Source: Kitagawia praeruptora (lineage: Eukaryota > Streptophyta > Magnoliopsida > Apiales > Apiaceae). Taken from it: 64,000 nucleotides of DNA. Each line of letters begins with the position of its first letter. Within the stretch, counting starts at the first letter, position 1. The stretch lies in the NCBI GenBank assembly GCA_037693485.1, contig CM075351.1:159592501-159656500 (forward strand), given 5' to 3'. A program made the position numbers and the translations under genes. This document shows, in pieces, positions 44,523 through 55,618 of this stretch. Below the pieces are notes generated by a model. That model searched no databases. It was given only the letters and a program-made list of their open reading frames with translations, and had not been told where the DNA came from.

Positions 44523-44886
44523 TGTTGGTTTTTAATCTGATATTTGTTTATTTGTTTTTCCATTATTAGTTATGAAAATAAGATGGCAATTTGTTTTGTC
44601 AGATAGAGTGTCTTTGTTTGAACAGGTCGTGTGTGACTTGGTCAGTCTAGTAGTTGAGTTTTATTAGGATCGAGTGTAGTGGAGTAGTGCACTAGGAGTT
44701 TCCATCTTTCTGTTCCTATTTTCTAGCTTGCACGTTGTAGTAGTAGCTCTATATAAGGCAATGTTTGATATGAAAAAAAAAGCAAGTCGATTTGACGAGC
44801 ATCTCTGGCATTTTGTTCTGTTTTTTTCTCAGTTTCATATCATACACTCTATATACTAATATACGTTTGCAGATTGAAACACAAGA
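44523..44886 (+). repeat. Copia 2 5' LTR
   Basis: Starts TGTTGGTTTTT. A TATA box (CTATATAAGG) lies at 44749-44758. It ends ACACAAGA next to the PBS. The ends are set by the target duplication rather than by a TG..CA rule. Confidence 0.85.
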
Positions 44887-44917
44887 ATTGGTATCAGAGC
44901 GCTTCGGTTCGTATGTG

Positions 44918-47900
44918 ATGGCTGCGTCAGAGACAACTAAGACGAAAGGTGGTTCGTTTGGTTTGACTTACCCAACACTGAGGAAGGAGAACTACACAGT
45001 GTGGGAGATGAAGATGAAAGTAATCATGCAGGTGCATGGGGTGTGGGGCACTGTAGAGCCAAGTGATCCCAAAGCAGCAATTGATGAGAGATCGGACAAG
45101 ATAGCCCTGGCTATGATACACCAGGGTGTACCGGAAGATATGTTACTCTCCATTGCTGCAAAGAAGAATGCCAAAGAGGCATGGGACGCGCTCAAAACGA
45201 TGTGTCAAGGAGCTGAGCGTGTCAAGACTGCAAGGATACAGTCGATGAAGTCTGAGTTCGAATCACTCAACATGAAAGACAATAAAGAAATTGATGAGTT
45301 TTGTATGAAGCTTAATGGTCTTGTCACCAATATAAGGGCCTTGGGAGAAGAGATTACTGAATCATATGTAGTGAAAAAGCTGTTGCGAGCAGTGCCTGGA
45401 AAATTCATTCAAATCACCTCCACTATGGAGCAATTTGGAGATGTGAATAATATGACAGTGGAAGAGGCTATTATCTCTGAAGGCTCACGAAGAAAGGCTG
45501 AGAGGCAAGGCTGTTGCAGGGGATGGACACTTACTTCTCACAGAAGAAGAATGGTCCAAGAAAGAAAGTGGAGAGAAGAAACTGCTGCTTACCAGAGAAG
45601 AGTGGCAGAAACGAAACCAAAAGACAAACAATGATGCAGCCAGTAGTCAAAGACGGAGGGGAAGTCAAGACAAAAGCAGGATTCAGTGTTACAACTGTGG
45701 TACCTATGGACATTATGCTGTTGAATGTCGAAAACCTAAGAAGAACAGAGAACAACGACAAGAAGTGAACATGACTCAGGTGGAGGACAATGAACCAGCC
45801 TTATTGATGATGAGCTGTGGTGAAGGCGGAGAAGTGATACTGTTGAATGAGAAACAGGTGATGCCTACAGTGCTAATGAACAGTGACAAGAGGCGTGAGA
45901 AATCAAACCTATGGTATCTCGACAACGGGGCAAGTAACCATATAACAGGTTCCAAGTCCAAGTTCTCAGAATTAAATGAAGAAGTCACAGGCTTGGTGAA
46001 ATTTGGGGATGGCTCGACTGTGAAGATAGAAGGAAAGGCTTCAATTGTCTTCAAATGCAAGAACGGAGAGGAATGTATCTTGAACGAGGTATATTATATT
46101 CCCAATCTTTGTAATAATATTATCAGTTTAGGGCAAATGTTTGAAAGTGGGAATAGAGTTGTCTTGAAAGCAGAGTATTTGTGGGTGTTTGATAAAGGTG
46201 AAAGGTTACTCATGAAAGTAAGAAGGTCACCTAATAGACTGTATAAGATATTAATCGAGTCTGTTAAACCAAGTTGCTTAATGCTAAGTTCAGAGGAGAC
46301 AGCACGTTTATGGCATCGACGTCTTGGACATGTGAACTACAATGCCATGAAGGTAATGTCTGAAAGTTCCATGGTGAGAGGTATGCCTAAGATTGCTAAG
46401 GCTGACAACGTATGTGATGGATGCTTGATGGGAAAGCAGACAAGGAAACAGTTCCCGTCTCAGAGTAACTTCAGTGCAACTCAGGTGCTTGAATTGGTTC
46501 ATGGTGACCTGTGTGGACCCATCTCGCTAGAAACAGCAGCTGGAAACAGGTATTTCTTTTTACTTGTTGATGACTACAGTAGGTTTATGTGGGCATACTT
46601 ATTGAAGAGCAAGGATGAAGCCTTGAATGCGTTCAGAAAGTTCCGTGCTTTGGTTGAAAACAAGCCTGGGAAGAAAATTCAAGTATTTTGTACAGACTGT
46701 GGGGGTGAATTCTGCTCAAAAGAGTTCAATGATTACTGTGAAGAAAGTGGGATAGTAAGACATCACACTGCACCTTATACGCCCCAACAAAACGGGGTCG
46801 TTGAAAGGCGTAACCGGACCGTGGTTGAAATGGCTCGAAGTTGTCTTAAGGAAGCAAGTTTGCCCTCGAAACTGTGGGGTGAGGCAGTCAGACATGCCAT
46901 ATATATTCTGAACAGGTTGCCAACAAGAGCATTGTCAGGGCTAACTCCCTATGAGGCATGGTTTGACAAGAAACCAGAAGTTGGACATGTGCGTGTGTTT
47001 GGATGCATTGCACACATGAAGGTGCCAAGCTGTCAAAAAAGTAAACTCGATGATAGAAGCACAAAGGTTGTGAATCTGGGCAAAGAACCCGGAACTAAAG
47101 CATACTGTCTCTATGATCCAGAAAGGAATCGTGTTTGTGTAAGCAGAGACGTGGTTTTCGAAGAAGATAAGAAGTGGTTGTGGAACGATCAAGGCGGAGG
47201 CAAAGATAATGATAACTGGTTTGAGGTACCTGAGATGTGTCATGAGAAGGAAGGAGATGCACAAGAGACAAACAGTGAGTCTAATACGGAAACTGGTGGT
47301 GAGCAAAGCCCTACTCAAACTCGAACTCCACATGCCTCTCGGATCAGTAGTGATAACTATGATGACAGTGTGACACCCAGGAGATTTAGAGCAGTGATAG
47401 ACATCTATAGCTGCACTGAACTAGTTGAGTTGGATGAGGAATTGCTACTGATGGGAGTTGATGAACCTACGTGCTACAAACAAGCTGCCAAGTTGAGTGA
47501 ATGGAAGCAAGCAATGGCTAGAGAAATGGAGTCTATTGAAAGGAACAACACCTGGTGTCTAACTGAGCTTCCAAAGGGGCATAAGGCAATTGGTTTGAAA
47601 TGGATCTTCAAACTCAAAAAGGATGCAGATGGCCATATCATCAAGTATAAAGCGAGACTTGTTGCTAAGGGGTATGTACAAGAACAAGGGGTTGATTTTG
47701 ATGAGATATTCGCCCCTGTGACACGTATTGAAACTATTCGTTTGTTGTTGGCATTGTCTGCTAAAAATGGATGGAGAGTGCATCATTTAGATGTGAAAAC
47801 AACCTTCTTGAATGGTGAAATACATGAAGAGGTGTACGTGAGTCAACCGGAAGGCTTCGAAAGAAAGGGAGAAGAGCATTTGGTGTATAAATTGACCAAG

Positions 47901-49010
47901 GCACTGTATGGCTTGAGACAGGCACCACGTGCCTGGTATGCCAAGTTGAATAAATGCTTGGAGGATCTTGGTTTTGCTCGATGCCCGTATGAACATGCTG
48001 TGTATACAAGAAGGGATGGTGACAATGTCTTGATTGTTGGCGTTTATGTTGACGATTTACTGATCACTGGTTCAAATATTTCAGTCATTGAAAAGTTTAA
48101 AGATCAGATGAGTGAAATTTTCGAAATGACTGACTTGGGTGAGTTGAGCTATTATCTAGGCATTGAAGTTGAACAGGGTGAAGGTTTCATTGAGCTGAAA
48201 CAAGCTGGATATGCTAGAAAGGTTCTTGAAAAGTCTGGAATGTCGAGTTGCAATTCATCAAAATATCCCATGGATCCGAATATACAGATTAGTAAGGATG
48301 AAGGTGGAAAAACAGTCAATGCCATAGACTATAAGAGCATTGTTGGATGTCTTCGGTATCTAGTGCATACTAGACTAGATATTTCGTTTGCTGTGGGAGT
48401 GGTAAGTAGGTACGTGGAACGGCCAACTATGCTGCACTTGGAAGCTGTCAAACGTGTACTACGATACATAAAGGGCACTACTCATTATGGCTTAGTGTAC
48501 TCGAAGGGATCTGGGAATCATATGTTGACTGGTTTTTCGGACAGTGATTTGGCAGGGCAAGTGGACGATAGGAAAAGCACTGGGGGCATGGTGTTTTACC
48601 TCAACGAAAGTATGATAACTTGGGTATCACAGAAACAGAGGTGTGTGGCCTTATCCTCTTGTGAAGCAGAGTTTATGGCGGCCACTGCAACTGCATGTCA
48701 AGGAATATGGCTTCGAAACGTTTTGGGTCAGATAACTGGGGAAAAGATAGGTCCTGTGATCATCTACATCGACAACAAGTCAGCTATAGATTTGGCCAAG
48801 AATCCGGTTTTCCATGGCAGAAGCAAACATATCGACATTCGATACCACTTCATCAGGTAATGTGTTGAGCGTGGAGAAATCGTTGTTAAGCACATTAGCA
48901 GTGAAGGGCAAAGAGCTGATATTCTTACAAAGGCCTTGGTGATAGTGAAGTTCGAAAGAATGCGGAGCTTGCTGGGAGTCAAGAACTTGGACAAACAAAT
49001 TTCAGATTAA
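44918..49010 (+). pseudogene. Copia 2 Gag-Pol with one frameshift and one premature stop
   Basis: Gag starts at ATG 44918 (MAASET), 18 nt after the PBS core. It reads a UBN2-type Gag to about 45476, where a one-base shift occurs. The continuing frame carries LLLTEEEW, a CCHC knuckle (CYNCGTYGHYAVEC), protease DNGAS, integrase zinc region and core (TDCGGEF, VERRNRT), RT with YVDDLLITG, and RNase H. A TAA at 48858-48860 stands where a coding triplet is expected. The remaining 50 codons (from CVERGE) stay open to TAA at 49008. The old gag frame ends at 45634. Otherwise the coding region is very well kept. Confidence 0.9.
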
Positions 49011-49019
49011 GGGGGGAAA

Positions 49020-49347
49020 TGTTGGTTTTTAATCTGATATTTGTTTATTTGTTTTTCCATTATTAGTTATGAAAATAAGATGGCAATTTGTTTTGTCAGA
49101 TAGAGTGTCTTTGTTTGAACAGGTCGTGTGTGACTTGGTCAGTCTAGCAGTTGAGTTTTATTAGGATCGAGTGTAGTGGAGTAGTGCACTAGGAGTTTCC
49201 ATCTTTCTGTTCCTATTTTCTAGCTTGCACGTTGTAGTAGTAGCTCTATATAAGGCAATGTTTGATATGAAAAAAAAAAGCAAGTCGATTTGACGAGCAT
49301 CTCTGGCGTTTTGTTCTGTTTTTTTCTCAGTTTCATATCATACACTC
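49020..49347 (+). repeat. Copia 2 3' LTR, left part
   Basis: Matches the 5' LTR up to CACTC, where a TRIM is inserted. The last 37 bp of the LTR continue at 50500-50536. Confidence 0.88.
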
Positions 49348-50494
49348 TGTTGGGATATTTAGTTTAATTCAAACATATATCCTGTTATTTTAGTTATGGA
49401 AATAAAGTGTTGATAGGTCAGCATGATTTAGAGATAAGATAATATGTTTGTCTTGAGCAGCAAGAATAAGATAAGAGATAAGATGATATCGTAAGAATAA
49501 GATAAGAGATAAGATGATATCAAATCATCGTTCTTATCCATAGTTTGTAATGGTTAGTTTTTCCTATTTAAACAATGTAATCGTATTATTTTCATATCAA
49601 TGAGAAGTATATTGTAAGCATATCTGTGTGATTTGTTTCTTAGTCTTCATATCAAACAATTAATACATATATTGTTATATTGTTATTATCTACATTTGGT
49701 ATCCGAGCGAGGTTTTGTTGTTCCGCCGCCAGGCGGTGGTGAAGCCGCCGCTGGTGGTGGAGGCGCATAGTGATAGTTTCAGGTAGACGTTGCAGAAGGA
49801 TGGTGGCAAAGCTGCATGTGTAGTATGGGCTGCATGTGTAGTATGGGGCTGCCGAGGAAGACGAGGCGATGATGGAGAAGCTTGCTGAAGGCAGAAAACA
49901 AGATAGAGTGGTAGAAAGCCATGCAGAACGAGATGGGCACAGTAGTAGCCAGATGGGCAAGTTAGTAGTGTCAGACGACTCAGATTATTAGCCATACGGG
50001 CTCAGTTTAATAGCCATACGGGCTCAGTTGAATTAGCCATACGGGCTCAGTCGAATTAGCCATACGGGCTCAGTTGAATTAGCCATACGGGCTCAGTCGA
50101 ATCAGCCATACGGGCTCAGTTTAAAGCCATACGGGTGGACGATGCATCATACATGCATGTTTGAATTAAGGGAGAGATTGTTGGGATATTTTGTTTAATT
50201 CAAACATATATCCTGTTATTTTAGTTATGGAAATAAAGTGTTGATAGGTCAGCATGATTTAGAGATAAGATAATATGTTTGTCTTGAGCAGCAAGAATAA
50301 GATAAGAGATAAGATGATATCAAATCATCGTTCTTATCCATAGTTTGTAATGGTTAGTTTTTCCTATTTAAACAATGTAATCGTATTATTTTCATATCAA
50401 TGAGAAGTATATTGTAAGCATATCTGTGTGATTTGTTTCTTAGTCTTCATATCAAACAATTAATACATATATTATTATATTGTTATTATCTACA
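49348..50494 (+). mobile_element. TRIM (miniature LTR retrotransposon) in the copia 2 3' LTR
   Basis: 1147 bp with a perfect CACTC target duplication (49343-49347 and 50495-50499). LTRs are 49348-49694 (347 bp) and 50179-50494 (316 bp). The 31-bp difference is a direct duplication of an AAGATAAGAGATAAGATGAT stretch in the 5' LTR. The PBS TGGTATCCGAGC is at 49697-49708 and the polypurine AAGGGAGAGAT before 50179. The interior (about 480 bp) has no protein frame but holds a GCC/GGC-rich stretch and a tandem array. It must use another element's proteins. Confidence 0.92.
49991..50136 (+). repeat. Tandem GCCATACGGGCTCAG array inside the TRIM
   Basis: Six full GCCATACGGGCTCAGT units and one partial, spaced 20-25 bp with variable TTGAATTA/TCGAATTA joins. 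It lies near the 3' end of the TRIM interior. Confidence 0.9.
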
Positions 50495-50984
50495 CACTCT
50501 ATATACTAATATACGTTTGCAGATTGAAACACAAGATGTATACATCTGATTTGAATAATTTGAGAAGTTTTCACACCTACAGACTTAATGGGTTTTTACA
50601 AAAACTCATTCGGAGACATGATTGGTTTAAACTCAACGGTGTTTTGAGTATTTTTTTGAAAGCTACTTGAAAAAATAGGAAATCGTTCAATCGTGTCAAG
50701 TATTTGGTATTTTTTTTCTTTTTTGTATTATGGGACCTGTTCATATATCTATCTTATCCATGTTGATTTTAGATTTTTAATTAGCTTTATATTGATTCAA
50801 TAGGACATGTTTCTTTTATAGTATATGTTCAAATGTTAATCATGGGTAAACCTAGTGATCAAAATGCATATGTTGCGTTAATGATGTATATGTGTGCTTC
50901 AATAAACTATATTTCGTTTATTTAGGTAAAGGATATTCAAAATGCATAATGAATATTTTTTACCTCATTGTAGGCTGATTTGGA

Positions 50985-51126
50985 AATAAAAATAGTTCAA
51001 AAAGATAGAAAGTCTTGAAAATTAAATAGTAATTTAGGAAAATCCACATTTTATTCAATCTAACTATAATTTCCTAAATTACTATTTAATTTTCAAGACT
51101 TTCTATCTTTTTGAACTATTTTTATT
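50985..51126. repeat. Perfect 57-bp inverted repeat with 28-nt loop
   Basis: The left arm 50985-51041 and right arm 51070-51126 are exact complements as read. It lies in the probable first intron of the host gene remnant. Confidence 0.93.
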
Positions 51127-51224
51127 GTCACTTACTCCAAATAAGAGTATCATTTTACCATAAATATGAATATGGACAATTTTTTTGGGACAACGAAAAA
51201 TGGAAATAATGGACAATAAAAACG

Positions 51225-51239
51225 GGACGGAGGGAGTAA
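51225..51239. mobile_element. Stowaway-type MITE end, single terminus
   Basis: GGGACGGAGGGAGTA is the complement of the plant Stowaway terminus TACTCCCTCCGTCCC. No matching left terminus was found, so the element is partial or decayed. The 57-bp hairpin just upstream may belong to it. Confidence 0.55.
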
Positions 51240-51967
51240 CAAATAAAGATAGAACACAATTATAGATGACATTTTAAAATGGGACATATTAGAAAAAAAA
51301 ACCCTAAAGAATATTCATATTAGTGAAACAAATATTTGAATTAATTGATTTGTTTTTACAATTTTTAATATGAATATAAAATCCTAAACATGCTGGTAAT
51401 TTTCGAATAATTTTCATCCAAATTGAAAGTTCTGATTCGTGATTCATTGAAATGATATATCAGGTTAATGAAAGAACGTGAATTCACATACAACCACATT
51501 TCAGGCCTGGTTGTAGGCTTGGCATTGTGTCAGAATTGGTATGACACAATGTGCAAGGAGTTACAAGCATTAGACTTAAATGGATGTACTGCGCCTAGGC
51601 AATCGGTGATGTCAAAACCTACATTGAACATGCTAGTTAAAAATTGTAAGTGTTGGATTGTAAATGAGTTTGAAGAAAACCATTTCAATTCTAGTAACTC
51701 TGTTGCGAAGGACAAAGCAAGAAATGTGATGATGTACATAGGGAACCTCTCCAAAAGAATTGTAGGCCGCGAAATTTTTATGTGCATTCAGACGAAAGTG
51801 ATGTAGATGAGAAGGTTTCCTATAGCGGTCATGCATCTATTTTATGTGCTCAAGGTGAGTTTACAAAGGCGATTGCAAGAAGCTGATTCATTTTTGTAAG
51901 TAAATACGATAAACATTAGATATACAATTTTTACTTTTATAGAAATTATATCTGCCCAAATCTGGCA

Positions 51968-52700
51968 TGACAGCTAAATTGATTTGATTGACTAAATTAA
52001 TGGCTCATAATCTATGATGGGCCTAGAAGGTGAAGATTGGATTGTTAAAGCCCACTATTGGAATTAGCCCAACATACCTTGATCATGATATCTCTATTAT
52101 AGGGTCACCTCGCTACACGACAATTACCTTGCTACAGGAGCACCTCGACATTCAAGAGGTCGCTTCGCTTCCATCATCATATCTACAAACTACGTTGGGA
52201 TAGCTATCTCACTCTTTACTGGAAGGCTCATGGCCAGACCCAAGGTCGCTTGAGTAGCTGGACACAAGGGATCGCTTCGCATGGCCAGATCCCTCGAGGT
52301 CGCATGCTAGGTCCTGATTGATCCTCTATTGGCCAATTCTATCCGTTCAAGACTATGGGCTTCCACAGTTGGGTCATGGATCACGGATAGGGTTAATGAT
52401 TCACTGCCACGTCAGCCCTAAATGAGTGGGCTTGGACTTTGGCTTATCTCTTAAAACCCTAGCCTGCCTAGGTAACTTGCTCTCCAAGAACTACGTCAGG
52501 CTTGATCTCTATAAATAGGGTACGTAGGCACCTTGATACGGATGAGAAACAGTTCACCCCTGAAAATCACCAATCAAGTTCAGCCACACCTATACACACA
52601 AACCCTAATCCCTATTCTTCTTATAGCAAAATATCCATATTTTGCTCCATAAATCCAGCAACCTCCACAAATATTGTTATACAATATTCTCCCTATAACA
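51968..52700 (+). repeat. 5' LTR of gypsy element 3 (left end approximate)
   Basis: The right end CCCTATAACA at 52700 is fixed by the PBS that follows. A TATA box (CTATAAATAGGG) is at 52509-52520. The left end is a guess, since the partner LTR is not in the window. CCTCG/CGCTTCG words repeat at 52110-52310. Confidence 0.6.
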
Positions 52701-52719
52701 TTTGGCGCTAGAAGGAGGG
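52701..52719 (+). other. Primer binding site of gypsy element 3
   Basis: TTTGGCGCTAGAAGGAGGG directly after the LTR end. The TGGCGC start is typical of gypsy elements. The tRNA was not determined. Confidence 0.7.
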
Positions 52720-52726
52720 GAAATCA

Positions 52727-55618
52727 TTGATTGGGAGAACGAAGACTAAATCACACAAGAAGAAAAATGGGGAAGGAGAGACTCCGGGATCGCATAGGAG
52801 AAATAAGGACGAACCCCAGAAGAGGAATCTACTAGAGAGGGAGGCACGTAATGAGGGGATCGAGGATGAGTTTGAGAAGGAGCAAACACCCCCTGTTGTC
52901 CAACAAGTGGCTTTAACTGGCGAATTCATGTCATTTTTGAAAGGCGCCTCGGTGATCAATTGATCGAGGTAAAGGAAAAGGTGGCCGAGATGGAGAAGCG
53001 ACATAGTTCTAGAAGCTTCAGGAGGAATACAAGGACAGGGGATCGAATTCATCAAGCAGAAAGTAGCAAAGGCCCCACCAAGAAGTTAATTGGAGACTTT
53101 GATAATGTGGTGACAGACCAAACGAACCCCAACTGGAACGAGGAAGAAGCTACTATGGATAAGGAGGGGTCGATGGTGAAGCCCGCCTCATCTGAAGGAC
53201 GATCCGTTAGTGTCTTTGACCGAGTGGGAAAGAAACTCAGCGAGCACGATCTCCGTCTCAAGTTGGTGAAGCTCAAAACTAACATGGATGGAGGATCTAA
53301 AAATAAAAACAAAGGCTCTTCTCAACCTTTGTCTCCTCGTCGAGATCGCGAGCGCTCACATCGCCGCGATGACAGACCCCCCTCTCCTCGTCAAGAGCGT
53401 GAGCGGTCCCATCATCGTGATGACAGACCCCCGTCTCATCGAGATCGTGAACGCTCCCCACACCGAGAGGAGGAACGTAAAAAGAAGGATAGAAATGATC
53501 AAGAAGAGTCTAGCATCCCAAAGAAGACTCAATCTCATCATGCGAGCATTGGAGAAAAGAAGGATGGGGACAAAGAGGTCAGGATCGGGGATTATAAGCT
53601 AGAGGAGTTGAAAAAGGCATTGGATGCGATGAATAGTGAGAAAGAGATTTTCAGCAATATGGGCTCCTCCTCACCCTTCACTCATGAAATTCGCACTGCT
53701 CCACTACCTGCAGTGTTTTGTGGTCATCACTCTGACATGACCTATAATGGAGAGACTGATCCAACCGAGTTCGTTATTCGATTCAATAATGAGATGGACG
53801 TGTATCAAGTATCACAGTTGGCGAGGTGTAGGTTGTTTGCAGCTTCGCTAAGGGGAAGTGCCCAGTAGTGGTTTTCAAAGCTAGGATCCCTAGTTGTCAT
53901 AGATTCTTTGGAACAATTCGTGGACATCTTCATCAAACAGTTTCAATCTTCAATGCTCTATGCACCTCCCGTGTCCACATTGGCAAACATAAAGCAGAAG
54001 GAAGGAGAAACTCTGCATGATTACTTTAAGAGGTTCAATGCTGAAGTGCCTCGCGTGCGAGGTGCAAATGACGAGGTTGTAAAAAATTTCCTCATTGCTG
54101 GAGTGAGGGAAGGGACTGAATTTTGGAAGAAGTTACAAGAACAAACCCCTAGCACGCTTTCTGAATTGCATAGGGTCGCTGAGCCTTTCAAGCGCGTTGA
54201 GAAGTCACTTGCAGATCTGAAAAAGAATAATGAAAGGAGTAGCAATTGGAGTAGGAACAGGGGAGTAAAAAGAAAGGACTCCAGAAGTCCGAGGCGAAGA
54301 CGGGATCGAAGTCGAATCCCCAGCCCAAAAAAGAGAGAACGCCATCCTTTGAGGCGATCCCCTCCTCGAGCTCGCCCTGCGAGGAGTGAAGACAAATTTA
54401 TTCCTCTGGTCGCCCCAATTGATCACATCTATGTAGTCAATGCAAACAAGGGGGTATTTAGGAGGCCTCCACAGATGGGTCCGAAGGGAACTGCAGATAC
54501 TGGCAAATATTGTGCCTTTCATGAACAAATATGGCATGATACAATGACTTGCCGGGAGCTCAAACAGCAAGTGGATCAGTTAATTCGTGATGAAAAGTTA
54601 ACTGAGTGGGTAGTTCGCGAGGTGAAGAAACATAATCCCAAGTCTGGACTTGGTTATAATCAAGCTCCGCCACCTGAACAGAATCCAATCGCTAAAGAAA
54701 GGGAAACGCGAGGCGGAAGTATCCATGTGATAATTGGTGGACCCCACCTCGGGGGAGACAGTAACAAAGCTAGGGAGAGATACGCACGCGAGGCCAATGA
54801 GCGACCTCTCACTATTGTGCACCATCTACAAGAGCGACCCCCAAAGTTGTTCAAAGGCGAAGATACAAATATCATGTTTACGGAGTAAGATGCGAAGTGG
54901 GTTCATCATCCCCATTCTGATGCACTTGTGGTTCGAGTTCGCATTGGATCCCAGAACGTGTACAAGGTCCTTGTTGATAATGGGAGTGTTGTGAACATTC
55001 TTACTTATGAAGTCTAAAAAAAGATGGGATATGTTGATAAGGATCTCATACCCACGGTGGGGCACCTTTATGGGTTCACTAGAGCATCCGTTAGTGTGAA
55101 GGGCCTCGTTCGGCTTCCTATTACTTTAGGGGATGAGCCCTGTATTACTACCCCGATCGCAGACTTTATGGTGGTTGATCAACCTTCAGCCTATAATGCT
55201 ATTGTAGGGAGGCCAATACTTAAAGAAATGAGGGTGGTCACTTCTATTTACCATCTCTCTATGAAGTTCCCTACCCCAAATGGAGTCGGATGCGTTAAAG
55301 GAGCACAACATGAATCTCGTGAGTGCTATAACAAGGCCCTCAAGTCAGCAGAAAGAGGGAGTAATTCTATGACGGATAAGATGGAATGCGAGGAGGAAAG
55401 CAGGCCTCGCAAGACAACCTTTGTACCTCCAATAGATTGTAACATGATCTCAATTGAGGAGCTCCCAGCTAATTATTTTGATAATTTGGGAGTTCAAGTA
55501 AAACCAGTACCAGGTGCTTTGATGATGGGAACCTCGCAGCCAGTAATGGTTCTCGAGGAAGGGATCGTTGAAGAGGCTACAGATAGTGACAGCGAGGAGA
55601 GCCCAGAGCAGGCCGCTG
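52727..55618 (+). pseudogene. Gypsy element 3 Gag and protease, decayed and truncated
   Basis: The Gag N-terminus is basic and charged. A shift between 52930 and 52957 moves the frame. An arginine/serine-rich repeat region (RDRERSHRRDDRPPSPR-like, about 53330-53480) follows, then the retrotransposon gag core broken by TAG at 53866-53868. A CX2-type knuckle region (CAFHEQIWHDTMTC) comes next, then aspartic protease with VDNGS. Stops TAA 54886-54888 and TAA 55015-55017 flank the protease active site. RT and integrase are absent because the giant LTR element inserts at 55619. The gene order and protease style fit a Tat-like gypsy element, but not the family at 14154-24831. Confidence 0.85.

Larger units (their letters stand above)
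44523..50536 (+). mobile_element. Ty1/copia element 2, inserted in the host gene exon
   Basis: LTRs at 44523-44886 and 49020-50536, the latter interrupted by a TRIM. The target duplication TGTAT is at 44518-44522 and 50537-50541. The PBS has TGGTATCAGAGC at 44889-44900 (initiator tRNA-Met type), and the polypurine tract AAGGGGGGAAA lies before 49020. The LTRs differ by only two substitutions plus one A-run change, so the insertion is fairly young. Confidence 0.93.
44379..51854 (+). pseudogene. Host gene remnant split by copia 2 (possibly TAF1A-like)
   Basis: An ATG at 44379 opens a lysine/arginine-rich frame that runs to 44522, where copia 2 begins. Past the second TGTAT target copy the same frame continues at 50542 (NNLRSFHTYRLNGFL) to a TGA at 50668-50670. 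Text after it still looks coding up to a GTATTT donor at 50707. A second exon-like stretch follows an ATATATCAG acceptor at 51464 and ends at CAAG|GTGAGT (51854). It has one shift near 51775, after which HSDESDVDEKVSYSG reads well. From memory the two blocks resemble plant RNA polymerase I factor TAF1A, which would act in rRNA gene transcription; I am not certain. The rest of the gene is not visible. Confidence 0.55.

Noticed and set aside
46941..47333. 130-codon minus-strand frame within copia 2 pol
   Set aside because: Overlaps the conserved pol frame and has no recognisable domain.
49991..50136. Regular direct repeats resembling a CRISPR array
   Set aside because: Units are too close (20-25 bp), there are no unique spacers, and the setting is a plant TRIM.
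54021..54395. 124-codon minus-strand frame in gypsy 3 gag
   Set aside because: Shadow of the arginine-rich gag frame on the other strand.
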